A DNA stretch of 64,000 nucleotides from Mytilinidion resinicola (GCF_010093595.1 NW_022985449.1:1442708-1506707), one strand, 5' to 3'. Positions 48,201 to 60,540 are shown, counted from the stretch's first letter. The notes: generated by a model from the letters alone, not told the origin. Numbers and translations: made by a program.

Positions 48201-48997
48201 ATGCCCCAAGCCGCGAAACCTCACAACAGAAACAGGAAGAAGAAACGCCTTTCACGGTTCCTAGCACTTCCGCGAGAGATCAGAGACGAAATATACTACT
48301 ACGCGCTCGACTGGCCAAACCTTAACAACGTATTCAAGGCCCTTGAAGAACAAGAGAAAAAGACCGAAGAAGAGCATGATAAGCTCCATAAAAGCCAGCC
48401 GCGATGCCGCATCCCGAGGCCACATCCCCAGCTCCAGACACCGGGCCTGCTTCTCGTCAATCGGCAACTCTACACGGAGGCAATTGATGTTCTGCGCCAG
48501 AAGCCGCTCATAATCCCAGGGCCACCGCCGCGCTGTTATGCGACTGGATTTGACTATGGTATCACGGAGGTTGTCGGCGAAGAGACGTTGCAGCATGCTC
48601 CCCACTTGACGCTTGAGATTGACTTCCTTTACTGGCCGTGGGACCATGTCCTCGAAACGCTTCTGGACGTTTGGAGCGTGAAGCAGAGCCTGAAGATGCT
48701 GGTCGTCCGGGTTTCAAAGAAGCTGATCGCCGGGCATGTAGCTCTGGATCTACCTCCAGAGTCACCTAAGTATCAGTTTAGCCCAAGCAGACATGGCTAT
48801 GTTCATGCAACAACTCTGTCTAGGGTGAGCTGTCGTGTTCCTTCCTATAATGCCGTCTTTTAATGGATTCTCAGCTTCTGCACCTCAGCTACGATGTGCC
48901 AATCACGATGGAGAGGCTGGAAGGGGAACTCTTTGACTACAGAATGGTCAATGATTACACTCATGGCGTAGTTGGCCCATATCATTCTCTACAATGA
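48201..48997 (+). CDS. F-box/2EXR-like small fungal protein
   Basis: Two exons, 48201..48824 and 48875..48997, give 248 aa. A basic start (MPQAAKPHNRNRKKKRLSRF) precedes LALPREIRDEIYYYAL, the pattern shared by F-box-like and 2EXR proteins that are expanded in Pezizomycotina. GLLLVNRQLYTEAIDVL follows, the usual second block. A Lys/Glu-rich helix lies between them (ALEEQEKKTEEEHDKLHKS). The first exon ends at AGG|GTGAGC; the 50-nt intron is followed by LLHLSYDVPITMERLEGELF and ends GPYHSLQ. The function is unknown; F-box-like members may recruit SCF ligases, but no partner can be named. The 3' end is less certain, as further exons could follow. Confidence 0.65.
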
Positions 48998-51035
48998 TTT
49001 GCATGAACTACGAGACATCGAACTGGAAACATTGAGATGGTGAGGCGACATTCAGTGGCGATCGTAGCCAACAAGTAAATCCATACCGCATATAATATGG
49101 CAATTGGCCCTCCCCGAAGCCTCTCCAGCACTGATCTATCACCTTCGAGAGTCCTACGCTTTCACGAGTATCATGGCTGTGCGTTTATTCGATATATAGT
49201 TTAGGAGGATCTTGGAACGACGTATTAATACCGTGCCCCAGGGCCGCAAACTTCGTTCTAGTGCCCAGAGATGGTGTCACCGATGGTACCATCAAAGTTG
49301 ACAAGTGCGTGAACGGCTTCACTAAGGAGGTCTATGGATACGATAGAGGCGGGCATACTAAGTTAAGCAACTGGATCTACGAGTTAGTTTGAATCTCTCT
49401 TTTTCAAGTCTCGCAGCTTACCACTTCGGTAGTTATAAGGCTAATGAAGGAACTTATGTCGACTTCGGTTAACTCGCACAGCAAGTGAAGTTCTTCGTAC
49501 TGTATTTCAAGCCATAAGAGAGCTCTGCGGCAATCATGGAAGGTGATGGTTGGACTGTAGATGTCTGGGGATGTCTTGCGGTTCTGATCTTTCGATTGTG
49601 AAATGTACTTGTGGATAAAATAGAAGTAGAACCCGATTGACGTAGTTTTCAAGTGCTCTCGATGCTCTCCTACTGCTTCGTGGCCCAGAATAGCAACATA
49701 GCTACCTTGACGAGGAAGGTTTCCACGAAAATTTAGAAGAGGAATGAGCATTCTGTGAGTGAGACTACTGCGCCACTGCGGGATATCCGCTCATAACGTT
49801 TGACTACCTACACTGGACGAGAAATGGCAACTCGGTGTTGTCATTTGGACGGCACGAGGAAAACCAGGTTGTAGATAAGAATGCCAAATAGAAAGATGGG
49901 ATTGCCCCTCTAGGTCTAGGAACTGCATGTGTTCGAGGCGCAGCGGATACCTAGTATGTAATGTACATGTACAAAAGCGAGTAAAGCGATGATGATCGAG
50001 ATCGCCTAATCTAGAGTACGAGGCATTTTCCCCCCGATAGTAATATACGAAAGCGATAAGGAGATACTTGGTGGTGCTGAATGCTGATGGAGGGGGATTA
50101 TGCCTCAGGATGTCGTCTGCGCCTTCAGATCAGCCCAAGAACAGGCTGAAGCAGCGGATCCCGCTTAGAAACCGCTTTGGAGGAATGTCTGCCCTCAGCC
50201 TCGAAAATGAACTTCGCATACTCCGCTAAGTCAAGGCGGGCTCATGAAATCCTTCAATTAATGCCTGATTAGTTGCCACGACAGCAGTGCCGCGCGCTTG
50301 ATGTAAGGCCGAGAAATGCGACAAGTATCCGTCTTCTTGGGCGGTATCTTGGTGTATTGAGTCTGCCTTGCGCTGACGGGCCACGGCAGATGGCCTTACT
50401 GGCCAATGTTGTAGGTAATGGTGGCGAACTCGCATGCCTCGTGTCTGCTGGCTCGCACCTCGTTTACTGCCGGATTAGCCGTTCTCTGGCCGGCTTTCTC
50501 AGAGGCCGAGGACGCCTTGTGGGAATAAAAAGTATTCACGTGGTGTGATCGATATTGTTAATGGGGAGACCTGTCCTGGCGGTCCTCTGTGCCTAGACGC
50601 TGAGCACACCTCACGCCTCATCAATTTACCATGGCGCAGGAGAGTCTCTCCCATGGCGCATTGCTCAAAAGAGCCGTGTTGATGCTTTCTGAGTATTGCC
50701 GCGGGCGCTGTGCCGTTGCTGAGCCCTGCAACGAGGGGGAAATTGGCGCGCAGGGCTGCAGTTAGGTGAAGGATCATGGGACGGCAGCATAGCCCCGATG
50801 TGCGCAGGGCTAAAGCTTAGCTCTAGTAGTGCGCTGTTCTTGCCGTATTGAGACAGCTTCCCCACCCTCTAAAGAGTCTCGACATCACCATCCGAAACGC
50901 TGCCTCCAACACGTCTCCGTACGCCACCACACCACCTCATTTCTTTATATCTACCGCCCCTTCTCCCTCACTGTGGCTTCCACCTTCACCCGCAGCATTC
51001 TCGCACAGTCTTCCATCCGCGACTCTACTTCCATC
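48998..51035. other. Large intergenic region, no clear gene
   Basis: 2.0 kb. A minus-strand frame of 115 codons (49751..49404) and a plus-strand frame of 91 codons (50273..50548) lack domains. The stretch 49240-49390 reads briefly like decayed coding sequence but has stops in all frames. The last 200 bases are the C-rich leader of the SPFH gene. Confidence 0.5.
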
Positions 51036-52163
51036 ATGACTGACCACAACGGCAAAGCTCCACTGGATCCCGTCAGCAGTGGTGTCAACGGCACTCGCGC
51101 TGGCCTCAACGACCCTATTGTCAAGGTCCAGCCTCCACGTCGCGAGGACCTCCAGCCCTCCTATGCACGCGTCATCAAGCCTGATGATGCCGACGAGAGC
51201 GACCACGGCTGGTATGGTGCCATGATCAATGGCCTGGGCAGCTGTATCGGCACATTGGGTGCCATTCCCTGTTGCGTTGTCTGCCCCAACCCGTACAAGC
51301 CGGTGAACCAGGGCAACGTTGGTCTCATCACCAAGTTCGGGCGATTCGAACGAGCCGTGGATCCAGGTCTCGTTAAGGTTAACCCGCTGTCTGAACAGCT
51401 GATCCAGGTGGACGTCAAGATTCAGATTGTCGGTATGTATTCCGAGCTTCTGAATATGATTTCGTCGCGATCATAGCTAATAGTAATATCAGAGGTCCCC
51501 AAGCAAATCTGCATGACCAAGGACAATGTATCGCTCCACCTTACCTCCGTCATCTACTACCGCATCATTTCGCCACACAAGGCCGCCTTCGGCATCAGCA
51601 ACATCCGTCAAGCTCTCATCGAGCGCACGCAGACCACCCTCCGCCACGTCATTGGCGCACGCGTGCTACAGGACGTGATTGAGCGTCGCGAGGAGATTGC
51701 GCAGTCGATCCGCGAGATCATCGAGGAGACTGCGACAGGCTGGGGTGTTGAGGTTGAATCCATGCTTGTTAAGGACATCATTTTCAGCCAGGACCTCCAG
51801 GAGTCCCTCTCCATGGCCGCCCAGTCCAAGCGAACTGGTGAGGCCAAGGTCATCGCCGCTCGCGCCGAAGTCGAGTCCGCCAAGTTGATGAGGCAGGCCG
51901 CCGATATCTTGTCGAGCGCACCCGCTATGCAAATCAGGTACCTCGAGGCCATGCAAGCTATGGCTAAGTCCGCGAACTCCAAGGTCATCTTCCTGCCGGC
52001 GCAGAACCAGACCGTGCAGTCTGCCATGGCAATGGCGGATGCCCATGGCGAAGGCCCAAGCCAGTACAAGTACAAGGGACCCGAGGGCGCAGACCAGGAA
52101 TACGGACACGGAACCCCTGGCTTTCAAAGTGCCATCAACGCTGGCATCATCGAGAACATGTAA
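51036..52163 (+). CDS. Stomatin/SPFH (band 7) domain protein
   Basis: A membrane-scaffold protein of the stomatin group (prohibitin, flotillin, HflK/C superfamily) that organises lipid microdomains. Two exons, 51036..51432 and 51493..52163, give 355 aa. A hydrophilic N-terminus (MTDHNGKAPLDP) leads to a Cys-rich hydrophobic hairpin, GSCIGTLGAIPCCVVCPNPY (about residues 70-90), probably palmitoylated and inserted as a hairpin. Then comes the band-7 domain: GNVGLITKFGRFERAVDPGL, EVPKQICMTKDNVSLHLTSV, IYYRI, TLRHVIGARVLQDVIERRE and VEVESMLVKDIIFSQDLQ. The coiled-coil follows (AAQSKRTGEAKVIAARAEVE), and the end is SAINAGIIENM. The single intron (60 nt) separates the two strands of the core. Two upstream in-frame Met codons are unlikely starts. 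Confidence 0.93.
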
Positions 52164-54730
52164 AGCCGCAGCCAACTAGGACGTGGTCACCGAACCACTA
52201 ATTTCGGAGGCCATCATCTCCATTGAAGAGCCTTTTGTTTCGTTGTACTCTACTTTATGATGTTTCAGGCTGGATATGCGGGCTATGCAAGGATGAGAGG
52301 CTACGGCTGGATCTCAAGTTCGGACATTTTCCTTTAGTACATTGTGATACCCGGCAGGCGTCGATACCACTCGCTTCAGCTACGATTCCAAAGGTGTTTT
52401 CAGAATTGGCGCAGCGGGGTTCTAAGTAGCACTTAATGAAAATGTGTGTAATGCATTCTTACTTCTTCGTGTGAGGTTCGTTGTCTATTTCGACACCGAT
52501 GACCCTCTAAGGGGCTCCGCTGTGTCGACGAGATTTAGTCGACTCTTGACAAGCAGTCCTTGGTCACGTGTGGTCATGACTAATCCGTCACGTGCAGTGT
52601 ACTTTCTCACTTATAAAGTTTCTTCCCACCTTCGTTCTTCCAATCTCAGAACATTAGCAACCTCTGAGAGGATGTGCAAAACTCTACTGAAGAACGACTC
52701 CATGAGTCCGGGCTGCTTTGTTTGTTCCTATCAAATTTCTGTCTGGGTTACTTATGATGGCTGCAACACTGGAACTCAGAATCGCGTAAGTGGGAGTCGG
52801 TTGGGACGTCGGGGTGTTTGAAAAGCTCGAGACAGACAGAGACATGGTCCTTGGTGTTGGCGCTGGTATTGCCTCATAGTGATGATGGTCTCCAGTGATA
52901 CCTCTCAGTGGATACGGGGAGTACGAAACGAAAATATTGACTTTTCAAGATGAGAAATTGTGAGGGATAGGAAGACTTGATGTTGGCGATGAGAATCTTT
53001 AAGTGATGGGGTTCGCCTCCGCGCAACTCATTATTGACGAAGCAGTCTAGTTTTGAACGATTCACCCAACTTCCACACTTCCATTGTAACCATCCTTACT
53101 GTCTTTTGACGGGAGACACATGGACTATGCTGGAAGCTTAGTTCGATGCATCCCTTGTCTCTTTGCTGGTCGGAAGCTGGGCCCGGTGGCCAGTCGTGGT
53201 TTGATACCAGGGAAAAAGGGCGACACGTGATACACGTGACTGGGAAGAAGATGGTGATTACAACTCTTGAAACCATACCGTCCCCAACAGCAGGAAACCT
53301 ACATGACTTGAGAGCTCGACAGAATACTCTTGATACCTACTAGATAATGCGCTACTAGAGATGACCGTTGGACTAGAGCTCTCTCTAACATACTCAAACT
53401 CTACTCATCCACCTACGTTTTTACCTTGCTCTTACAAGGAACAGTCAACTTACCATTATTTAATCCTCATTCGATGCATAAACAGCAAAGTCTCTTATCA
53501 CCTCTACCTCCATCATCGTCGGCAAGCTCCGACATTGGAGTTGGGCGAGCATTCCTATCTCGATGGCACCATGGGGGGGGCTCCGATTTATTCTCGCCCT
53601 CGGCCTCATCTTCCCAATTGCAGAGTTTCGTTGTCGCGGCCGCGGATGTACCCTGCCGCAAGCTGCAGATTCGACGATGAAAAAAACGCGGAGATGCTTC
53701 GATGGCTTCATGTCGGTACATTTGCGTCATTTAACGGCAGAACTTGCTCCCAATGTTGAGGTGCTGTAGAGTAGATGTGTAACGTCTGGAGGCTGATTCG
53801 GCGACTTCTTCAGCCCTGCAAAGACACCGATGTCCCACCGGCTGGGGTAAGATTGATGCGTGCATGGCTCGGAATCCCGGAGGATTCTTGATCCTTGCCT
53901 TGACGTCCAGAAGGACGGGCCGTTCAGCCATTTCCACATTTCTGCTCTCGTGAGAAGAAATGGACAATGCTGACGCTGGCTGCGGAATGACCGCAACTCG
54001 GGGTCCAAGGCCATCACCCCTCGTGTCGTGCACCCCAAGGCAGCTGACGGCGGTGCAGCCCGAGCCGGCTTGATTCCTGACCTCGTGCGAGGCCCCAGGC
54101 ACTTGACGAGTAGAGGGCGCGCTCAGTTGCACGACGTGATTCGATGCGGTTGAAACAGACGTCAGGCCAGGAGGCGCCTGGTCGAGCGCATCGCCGGGGC
54201 TTGGCTGGCGGTCTGGACGCATGAAGTGCCTCTTTCACCTTCCTAAAGCCAGTTCCGAATATAGATAGATAGAGAGGCCGGCAAGCTGTCTGGGGTGGTT
54301 TCACAACGGAAGCTGTGGTAGCAGGTAAATCGGGCCTAGGCGAAACGCGACTCTCTTCCGCTACCGATCTCCAAGCCCCATCATTCCTCTAACCCGAATA
54401 CTCCTCTTCCTCTCCACCAAGCTCTACCTACACCGGCGCCCGCCCATCCATGAGAGCAGCAATTCCGCCCACCATCGCAGCTGACACACCAACGCGAGCT
54501 GTTTGGATGGCACCGTTATTCCTCGCTGCAGAACCACCCGCCCTCCCTTTTTTCCTATTGAACACGTACCTCCGCGCGCCGCAGAGCCTCACGCCCGCCG
54601 ACCCATGATTCGCATATCCACTCCAACACCACCACCACACCCACCCCGATAGTCGCCGAGTTGCTCCAGCGTTGCAGCGAGCGGTGCGTCTAGCGCGAGG
54701 GTGCGAGCTTCTTCGAGCCAGCTGTCCGCC
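52164..54730. other. Large intergenic region, no clear gene
   Basis: 2.6 kb. Many overlapping open frames (for example 52444..52821, 53361..53759, 54222..53731) without domains or consistent splicing. A GATA-type tetranucleotide (ATAGATAGATAGAG) is near 54259. It may hold degraded insertions. The end is the promoter of the carrier gene. Confidence 0.5.
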
Positions 54731-55997
54731 ATGACTTCGTCGCCGTCGTCGGAACGCGCTGAAGATGGTCGCCCAGCTTTCAAGGTAGCTTCTGGGGAGA
54801 ATGGCTTTGTACGTTAGGAGCCTCGAGATTCTGGGTATCTGTAGGAGAGCCTGACTGACCCCAATGCGCTCCAGCCTTCGCCCCTCACACCTCCCCCAAA
54901 CACCGGCCTCGAACGCTTCAAAGAAATCGTCGCGCAGCCCGTCCTCGCCTCCTTCATAGCCGGCGGCGTCGCGGGCGCCGTGTCGCGCACCGTCGTCTCC
55001 CCTCTCGAGCGCTTAAAGATCCTCTTCCAGATCCAGAGCGTGGGGCGCAACGAGTACAAAATGCCCGTCCACAAAGCGTTGGCGAAGATGTGGAGAGAAG
55101 AGGGCTGGCGCGGCTTCATGGCCGGCAACGGCACCAATTGCATCCGAATCGTGCCCTACTCCGCCGTACAATTCAGCTCGTATAATATTTACAAAAAGGT
55201 GCGTCGGGAGACTCTTAAGGACTTTTGCGGACCGACTCCTGCGGAGAAGGAATGTTGCTGTTTGAACCGGTCTCAATAACGAAATCTAGTTCTTCGAAGA
55301 CTCCCCCGGCGCTGGTCTTGACCCCTACATGCGCCTGTTCTGCGGTGGGCTTGCTGGCATCACCTCCGTGACATTCACCTACCCACTCGACATCGTCCGG
55401 ACGCGACTGTCCATCCAATCCGCCTCGTTCGCGGACCTCCAGAAAGCATCCGGCCGGAAACTCCCCGGCATGTGGTCCATCCTCGTCACAATGTACAAAA
55501 CCGAGGGCGGCTTCTCAGCGCTATACCGCGGCATCATCCCCACCGTAGCGGGCGTCGCGCCCTACGTCGGGCTGAACTTCATGTCCTACGAGACCATGCG
55601 CGTCTGGTTCACGAAAGAAGGCGACAAGGACCCCAATGCGCTCGGGAAGCTGGGCGCGGGAGCTATCTCAGGAGCTTTTGCGCAGACGTGCACGTATCCC
55701 TTGTACGTCTACCCTCCTTCCACCCTATTTAATCTCGAGGAGCGAAAACGCTAACATTGATATAGCGACGTCCTCCGCCGCCGCTTCCAAATCAACACCA
55801 TGTCGGGCATGGGCTACCAGTACAACTCCATCGGCGGCGCCGTCCGCCAAATCATTAAGACCGAGGGCTTCCGCGGCCTCTACAAGGGCATCGTGCCCAA
55901 CCTGCTCAAAGTCGCGCCCAGCATGGCCAGCAGCTGGCTGAGCTTCGAGTTCACGCGCGACTTCGTCATGGGCAATCGCCGCGAGGGCCACCTATAG
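54731..55997 (+). CDS. Mitochondrial carrier, Ypr011c-like (APS/PAPS transporter type)
   Basis: An inner-membrane carrier with three repeats of about 100 aa. Four exons, 54731..54784, 54875..55198, 55290..55702 and 55766..55997, give 340 aa. The signature PX(D/E)XX(K/R) occurs as SPLERLK, YPLDIVR and YPFDVLR, each after a hydrophobic helix with GGVAGAVSRTVV-type spacing; SYETMRVWF and SSWLSFEFTRDFV are the even-numbered helices. The strong likeness to yeast Ypr011c (known to move adenosine 5'-phosphosulfate and its 3'-phospho form) is in FIAGGVAGAVSRTVVSPLER, GNGTNCIRIVPYSAVQF and SGAFAQTCTYP, so an APS/PAPS role is inferred, not proven. The 63-nt third intron carries a stop, so it cannot be mistaken for coding. 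Confidence 0.92.
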
Positions 55998-57017
55998 ATT
56001 TTCAAGATACCCCGGAACCTACCTACCTACCTACCTAAAGGTGGGGGGGAAATAGGCAACCTTCTAAGATTTTTTTCCACCGGAACCCATACACACGATT
56101 AAGAAACTCATGCAAACAACCCATTATATTACCCCCCTGACCACTGAAACAACCGAGAACAACTCCTTGTATACTGCCCCCCCCCCCCCCTAAAAGACCT
56201 CGATTTTTCCTTCACCCTGGGTTTTCTGTCCGATTTCCCTTTTTTTTTTTTTGCATTCGGTTAGGTCGGGGACACATCAGAGGGGCGAGCAAAGCATCAT
56301 GGGATGCCCCCTTACATTGGGTAAAGCGTTGGAGTTATACTTGACTTTTTTTTTCCGGGCAAGGTGAAGGCGGTGTGTGTGTGGACGGGAACGTGCGATG
56401 AAAAGACCAAAGGCGGGGGGGCGAAGGGAGGGGAAGGGGGGACGGAAGGGCACATGGCACGGAGAAGTAGAAGTGCCCCCGGGTGCGACTTGCAGTTTGC
56501 TATCTAGAAAGCAAGCACTGTTTGGATTTTTGAGCTTGATTTCTGACTTTTGACTTTGTTTGTAGTGATCTGGGACGCGTTGGTTATGTGACTCTGGCCC
56601 CTGAGTTTGGTTTGGAGAAGGGTGGTTTTGTGTCTCTTATCCCAGGTCTTGGGAAACCCCCTCCCCGCTCCTCATTGTGTGGGAGATCGACAACTCTTCG
56701 TCCCCAGATCACCGTTTTCCATGTCCAAGCTTCCCAAATACCCCTGTTCTCGGACCATGTCCCAAAACGCGAAACCTCCAACACGTTCCACCTTTTGCCC
56801 AACCCGCCCAAAAAGCCACCAGCGAATGCCATAGTACAAATTCGATGCCATTGCCAACCGGAATGGTAATTCGCGCCGTGCCTGTGTCCGACCTCTTGCA
56901 GAAAGACCTCACTCAATGCGTAAAAGTACAACGCTGCCTCTGCATATCTAACGCAGCCCGCTGCGGAATTTTAAACCAGCTGAACCCTGCTCTTCTCAAC
57001 CGCGCTGACGTGGGTCG
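55998..57017. other. Convergent spacer rich in homopolymer tracts
   Basis: 1.0 kb between convergent genes. It holds a C13 run (about 56178-56190), T12 and T8 runs (56239-56251, 56346-56353), CCTA repeats near 56020 and G-rich blocks near 56415-56445. No coding sequence was recognised; the frames at 56588-57162 are not supported. Confidence 0.6.
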
Positions 57018-58339
57018 TTATTGTGACTGCTGCTGCGTCTGCGTCTGCTGTTGTTGCTGTTGTTGTTGCTGCTGCATATTTGGTCTTTGCGGTCCGGGTG
57101 AGGCTTTCATGGGCTGTTGCTGGCCTTTCCAGCCGGGGAAGAGGACTTGGAGCTTGGTGTAGAGTTGCGAGAGCGCGGGCGGTGTGGAGGGGGTGGCCAT
57201 GATGGCGGGCCCGGGGGGCACTTGGGCGGCGGGTTTGTGGGCGCGCTCGGCGGTTGTGGCGAGGTAGGAGAGGTTGGCTTGGAGGCGGCGCATGCAGCTG
57301 GGGTGGGTTAGTTGCTTATACCGGAATGAGTGGTAGAAGGGGTTCGTGGGTAGGTGCAGACAGCAACTGGTGCGAAAGAGAAATGACATATATATCTCTG
57401 CAAACTCGCAAGGTATCCAAGAAGAAATGAAGAGATGTAGGGCAGGTATACGTACTCGATATACTCCTTACTCGCGGCCTTGACATCCTCCTTCCCCTCC
57501 TCCTTCGGTGGCGGCATCGGCCCAATATGCCCGCTCTTCCCCTGCTCCTGCAACCGGCAAATCTCCTGCAACAGCTCGGTGTTGATCTCCAGCAACAGCG
57601 TCACGCGCTCCTTGTCCCGCGCCTGCGCGCCCGGCGACACGGGCGACTGCGGCACCGACTTCGCCTGGGCGGTGGGCGGCGCGGCCATGGGGAGCTGCTG
57701 TGCGTGGGTCGGCGACTGCTGCGGAGCGGCGCTGTTGGCATACGGCGACGCGTGGCTGGTGCCGTTGCCGTTGCTATGGCTGGCGGCGGGCGAGGCTGTA
57801 GCGGCGGGCTTGGCGAACTGGCTGAACTTGTGGGCGGCGGAGTTGGCGGCGGGGGACTGGAGGGCGGGCGAGAAGGGCGCGGCTGAGTATGGGCTCGAGG
57901 GGGGTGGTGCTGGTAGTGATGGAGTCGCTGGTCAGCGGAGGGCTGGAGGTGGTTGGACTCGGGGTGGAGCGGGGTGGGGATTGATTGCGGTGGAAGGTGG
58001 ACTGGAGTGGACTGGACTCGGTCGAGTCTCACAGAGGGTGGGAGGGAAGCGTGGACGGAACTCACCTCGCGTGTGAAGCTGTGTTGGCGGCTGCATCATG
58101 GCCGCGCTACTGCCCGCGGCCATGCCGCCCATGGCGCCCGGCAGCGAGCCCGCCTGGAACTGCTGGAGCTGGGCATTGTGCTGGAAGAAGGTCGGGTGGT
58201 GCTGCTGCTGGCGGGCCTGCTGGCTCTGGAACGGCGGTGGTGCATGCTGCGGGGAGTGTTGGGCGGGAATGGAAGCGGGGGGGTTCTGCTGCGAGAAGGG
58301 CTGCAGGCCGGCCGAGGGCAGCGGGCGCTGGAAGTCCAT
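57018..58339 (-). CDS. Gln-rich SS18/SSXT-like nuclear protein
   Basis: Minus-strand exons 58339..58066, 57909..57456 and 57297..57018 give 335 aa. The core (residues about 205-260) reads KERVTLLLEINTELLQEICR, LQEQGK and, after the last intron, YIDCMRRLQANLSYLATTAER. This matches the SSXT (SS18 N-terminal) pattern of a helix ending in LIQ/LLQ, a GK turn and YQ-type helix with RNLxYLA, which in animals binds the SWI/SNF ATPase BRM. The rest is low complexity: Gln/Pro/His-rich N-terminus (SQQARQQQHHPTFFQHNAQL), Ala/Ser/Pro middle, and a C-terminal poly-Gln tract encoded by a CAG/CAA repeat. A SWI/SNF or transcription co-activator role is inferred. The start could instead be an in-frame Met at 58363 (MCDALIGE). 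Confidence 0.75.
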
Positions 58340-58989
58340 CTCTCCAATGAGGGCGTCGCACACGGCGGGTTAGATTGGATAATGGGGGTCGCGAGAGGGG
58401 CTGGCTGGTGGGATCATCGAGAGGAGACGATAACCAAAAACCCGCCTGGCGAGACTGATCCTTCGGCACGCCCCCCTGCCCCCTGCTGACGGCGTCGGAG
58501 CGGCGCCGGGGGGCTTTAGGGCGCGTTTTACGGCCATGCTCTCCACAAAGTGCGAAGCTATTGAGAGAACGAGGGGAGTATCTTCATGGAGGGGAGAAGA
58601 AGTCCAGCCATTTCCAGCGTCTGGGACTGTGGCAGCTTCCCAAGCCCAGGGATGATAGCCGTTTCTGGGCCCGGGGGAGTGGATCTGCTATTGCCGCAAA
58701 GGCAGTAGCTCGTGCGCTAGTGCGACCTCGTTCCATTCCACGTTGCAAGTAATATTTCCATTCAAGACACTGTCTTAGATTCAACGTCATGTGCCTGTAG
58801 CCTGCATGTCTCCTGCTGTGCTTGAACCTTTTGGTCAGGGCTTTGTAACTTTATCCTGAAACACAGACAATAACGGCACGTGATCTAAAATCTGCATTTC
58901 CAGCAGGTATCTTATATATAGTACAACTAGTGATACATGCGCGTCTTATCCTGCAGTAATTCCTCATCGTAGTCCAACTCTACTCTTCC
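58340..58989. other. Spacer between SS18-like gene and MRM2
   Basis: 650 bases between the promoter of the SS18-like gene (58340 and up) and the 3' end of MRM2, both on the minus strand. No gene recognised. Confidence 0.5.
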
Positions 58990-60540
58990 TCAATCCTGGA
59001 ACACGTCTTCCTTCGACGACGTCTCATTCCGCCTCAGCGCTACAAAATACGCTTCTTTCGACTCCTGCTCCATATTAGCACCTCCCTTCAGCATCTTATA
59101 AGCATACTTACACTTCTCGAGGACTCTGGCTTCTCCCGATGCACTTTCCGAAACAGCCGCTTTAGCCTCTTCTCTAGCGCCTTCTCTTCTGCCCCCTGGT
59201 AAAACTTGCACACAAAGTGGCCCCCGGTCCTAAGCGTATCGAAGCCGAACGTGAGGGCGGCCATGCAGAGGTCCTGTATTGAAGTGAATCAGCCTCTTGT
59301 CCAACAGTATCGTCTCATTACCACAACGCATACATAGCGGAGAAGGCAAGAATAGACTAAGAGGTGGGTGGAACGAAAGTAAGGGAATGGCGGAAAGAGG
59401 ACCAGAAGAGGGCACGAAACGGGTAGAAAAAGCCACAAAAGGAACAAAAAGAGTACGAGGTCAGGAATCGAGCAACTCACCATACTCCCCGCATGATCCC
59501 TAAACGCCACCCCGCTCGTGTTCATCATCCTGTAATACGGGTCACTAAGGCTCCTCTTATAAAACCCCGTCGTCTGCTCCCAGGGCGCGGACATGTCACT
59601 CAGCACCACATCGACCACCCGCCCCTGCTGCTCGTCCCGCTGCTTGCGGCTCAGCTTCCTCTCTTTCCCCCCCTCCTCTGCACTCTCTGCGCCGTTCTCG
59701 GCCCCGTCGAGGTGCGCGTGCCGCTCTAGATCGATATACCCCCGCTCCATCTCATCCAGCTCGTCCTCCGTGACCGAATGCTCCTCCGCCTCATCAGACG
59801 TCGAGATCGCCCTGCGCCGCGGGCGGCCGAGCCCAGGGTCTTGGACGTACGCGCGCACTTCAGCCTGAACAGCCGGGGAGAGGAAGTTGCCCTGGATCGT
59901 CGACACACCGCGCGGGGGTTGGGCGGGGATGATATCGATCCCCACAACACGGCCATTAGGTGATGTCCGATCAGCAGCGACCTATGCACCCCCATCGTCA
60001 GCCATACCCCCCCAATACAGTCGCAATTATAAGCCGTGAATAGAGGAAAAAAAAATAGCGAACCTGCGACCAACTCCCCGGCGCATACCCCTACCCACAC
60101 AAAATCAGCCCACCATCTCCATAACCCCCCAAAAAGCGCATCAAAGCTTACCAGATCCACAACCGTCTGCCCGGGCTTGAAAAGCTTGTACTTCTCGTTT
60201 ATCTGGAATAAACAACCGCGTTTAGCCCGCGCCCTTCTCCCGGTTCAATTGTCTAGGATGTAGTGGGATCCCCCACCTCAAGCAACTTAAACGCCGCCCG
60301 GCTCTTCAGCCCCTGCACCTTCGCCTCCTTCGCGAAGTGGTCGTTGCCCTGGCGCGATTTCCACCGCGTGGACGAGGATGAGGAGGCCGCGCGGAGCTGG
60401 GGCGCACTGGGACGCCTCCCGCGGCGGAGGGGGTTTGCGGGCGCGCATTGGAGGGACGCGCAGCGGGCGCAGGCGGATTGGAATCTCGGGCCCAGGAGGA
60501 GGCTGTCCGTCAGCTCGCGGAAGATGCGGCGGGAGAGCAT
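58990..60540 (-). CDS. MRM2: Mitochondrial 21S/16S rRNA 2'-O-methyltransferase (FtsJ family)
   Basis: Methylates a uridine ribose in the A-loop of mitochondrial large rRNA. Minus-strand exons 60540..60277, 60202..60152, 60090..60064, 59981..59481, 59273..59112 and 59064..58990 give 359 aa. The N-terminus (MLSRRIFRELTDSLLL, Arg-rich to about 60) looks like a mitochondrial presequence. The SAM fold shows RAAFKLLEINEKYKLFKPGQ, VVDLGYAPGSWSQVAAD, GIDIIPAQPPRGV, VVLSDMSAPW, GGHFVCKFYQGAEE and ESKEAYFVALRR. The K-D-K-E tetrad falls at about 85, 243, 304 and 339. Between beta-strands 3 and 4 lies a long charged insert (about 165-235) with acidic and Glu-rich parts, much longer than in bacterial FtsJ. 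Exon 3 is only 27 nt. RPL28 lies upstream on the same strand. Confidence 0.93.
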
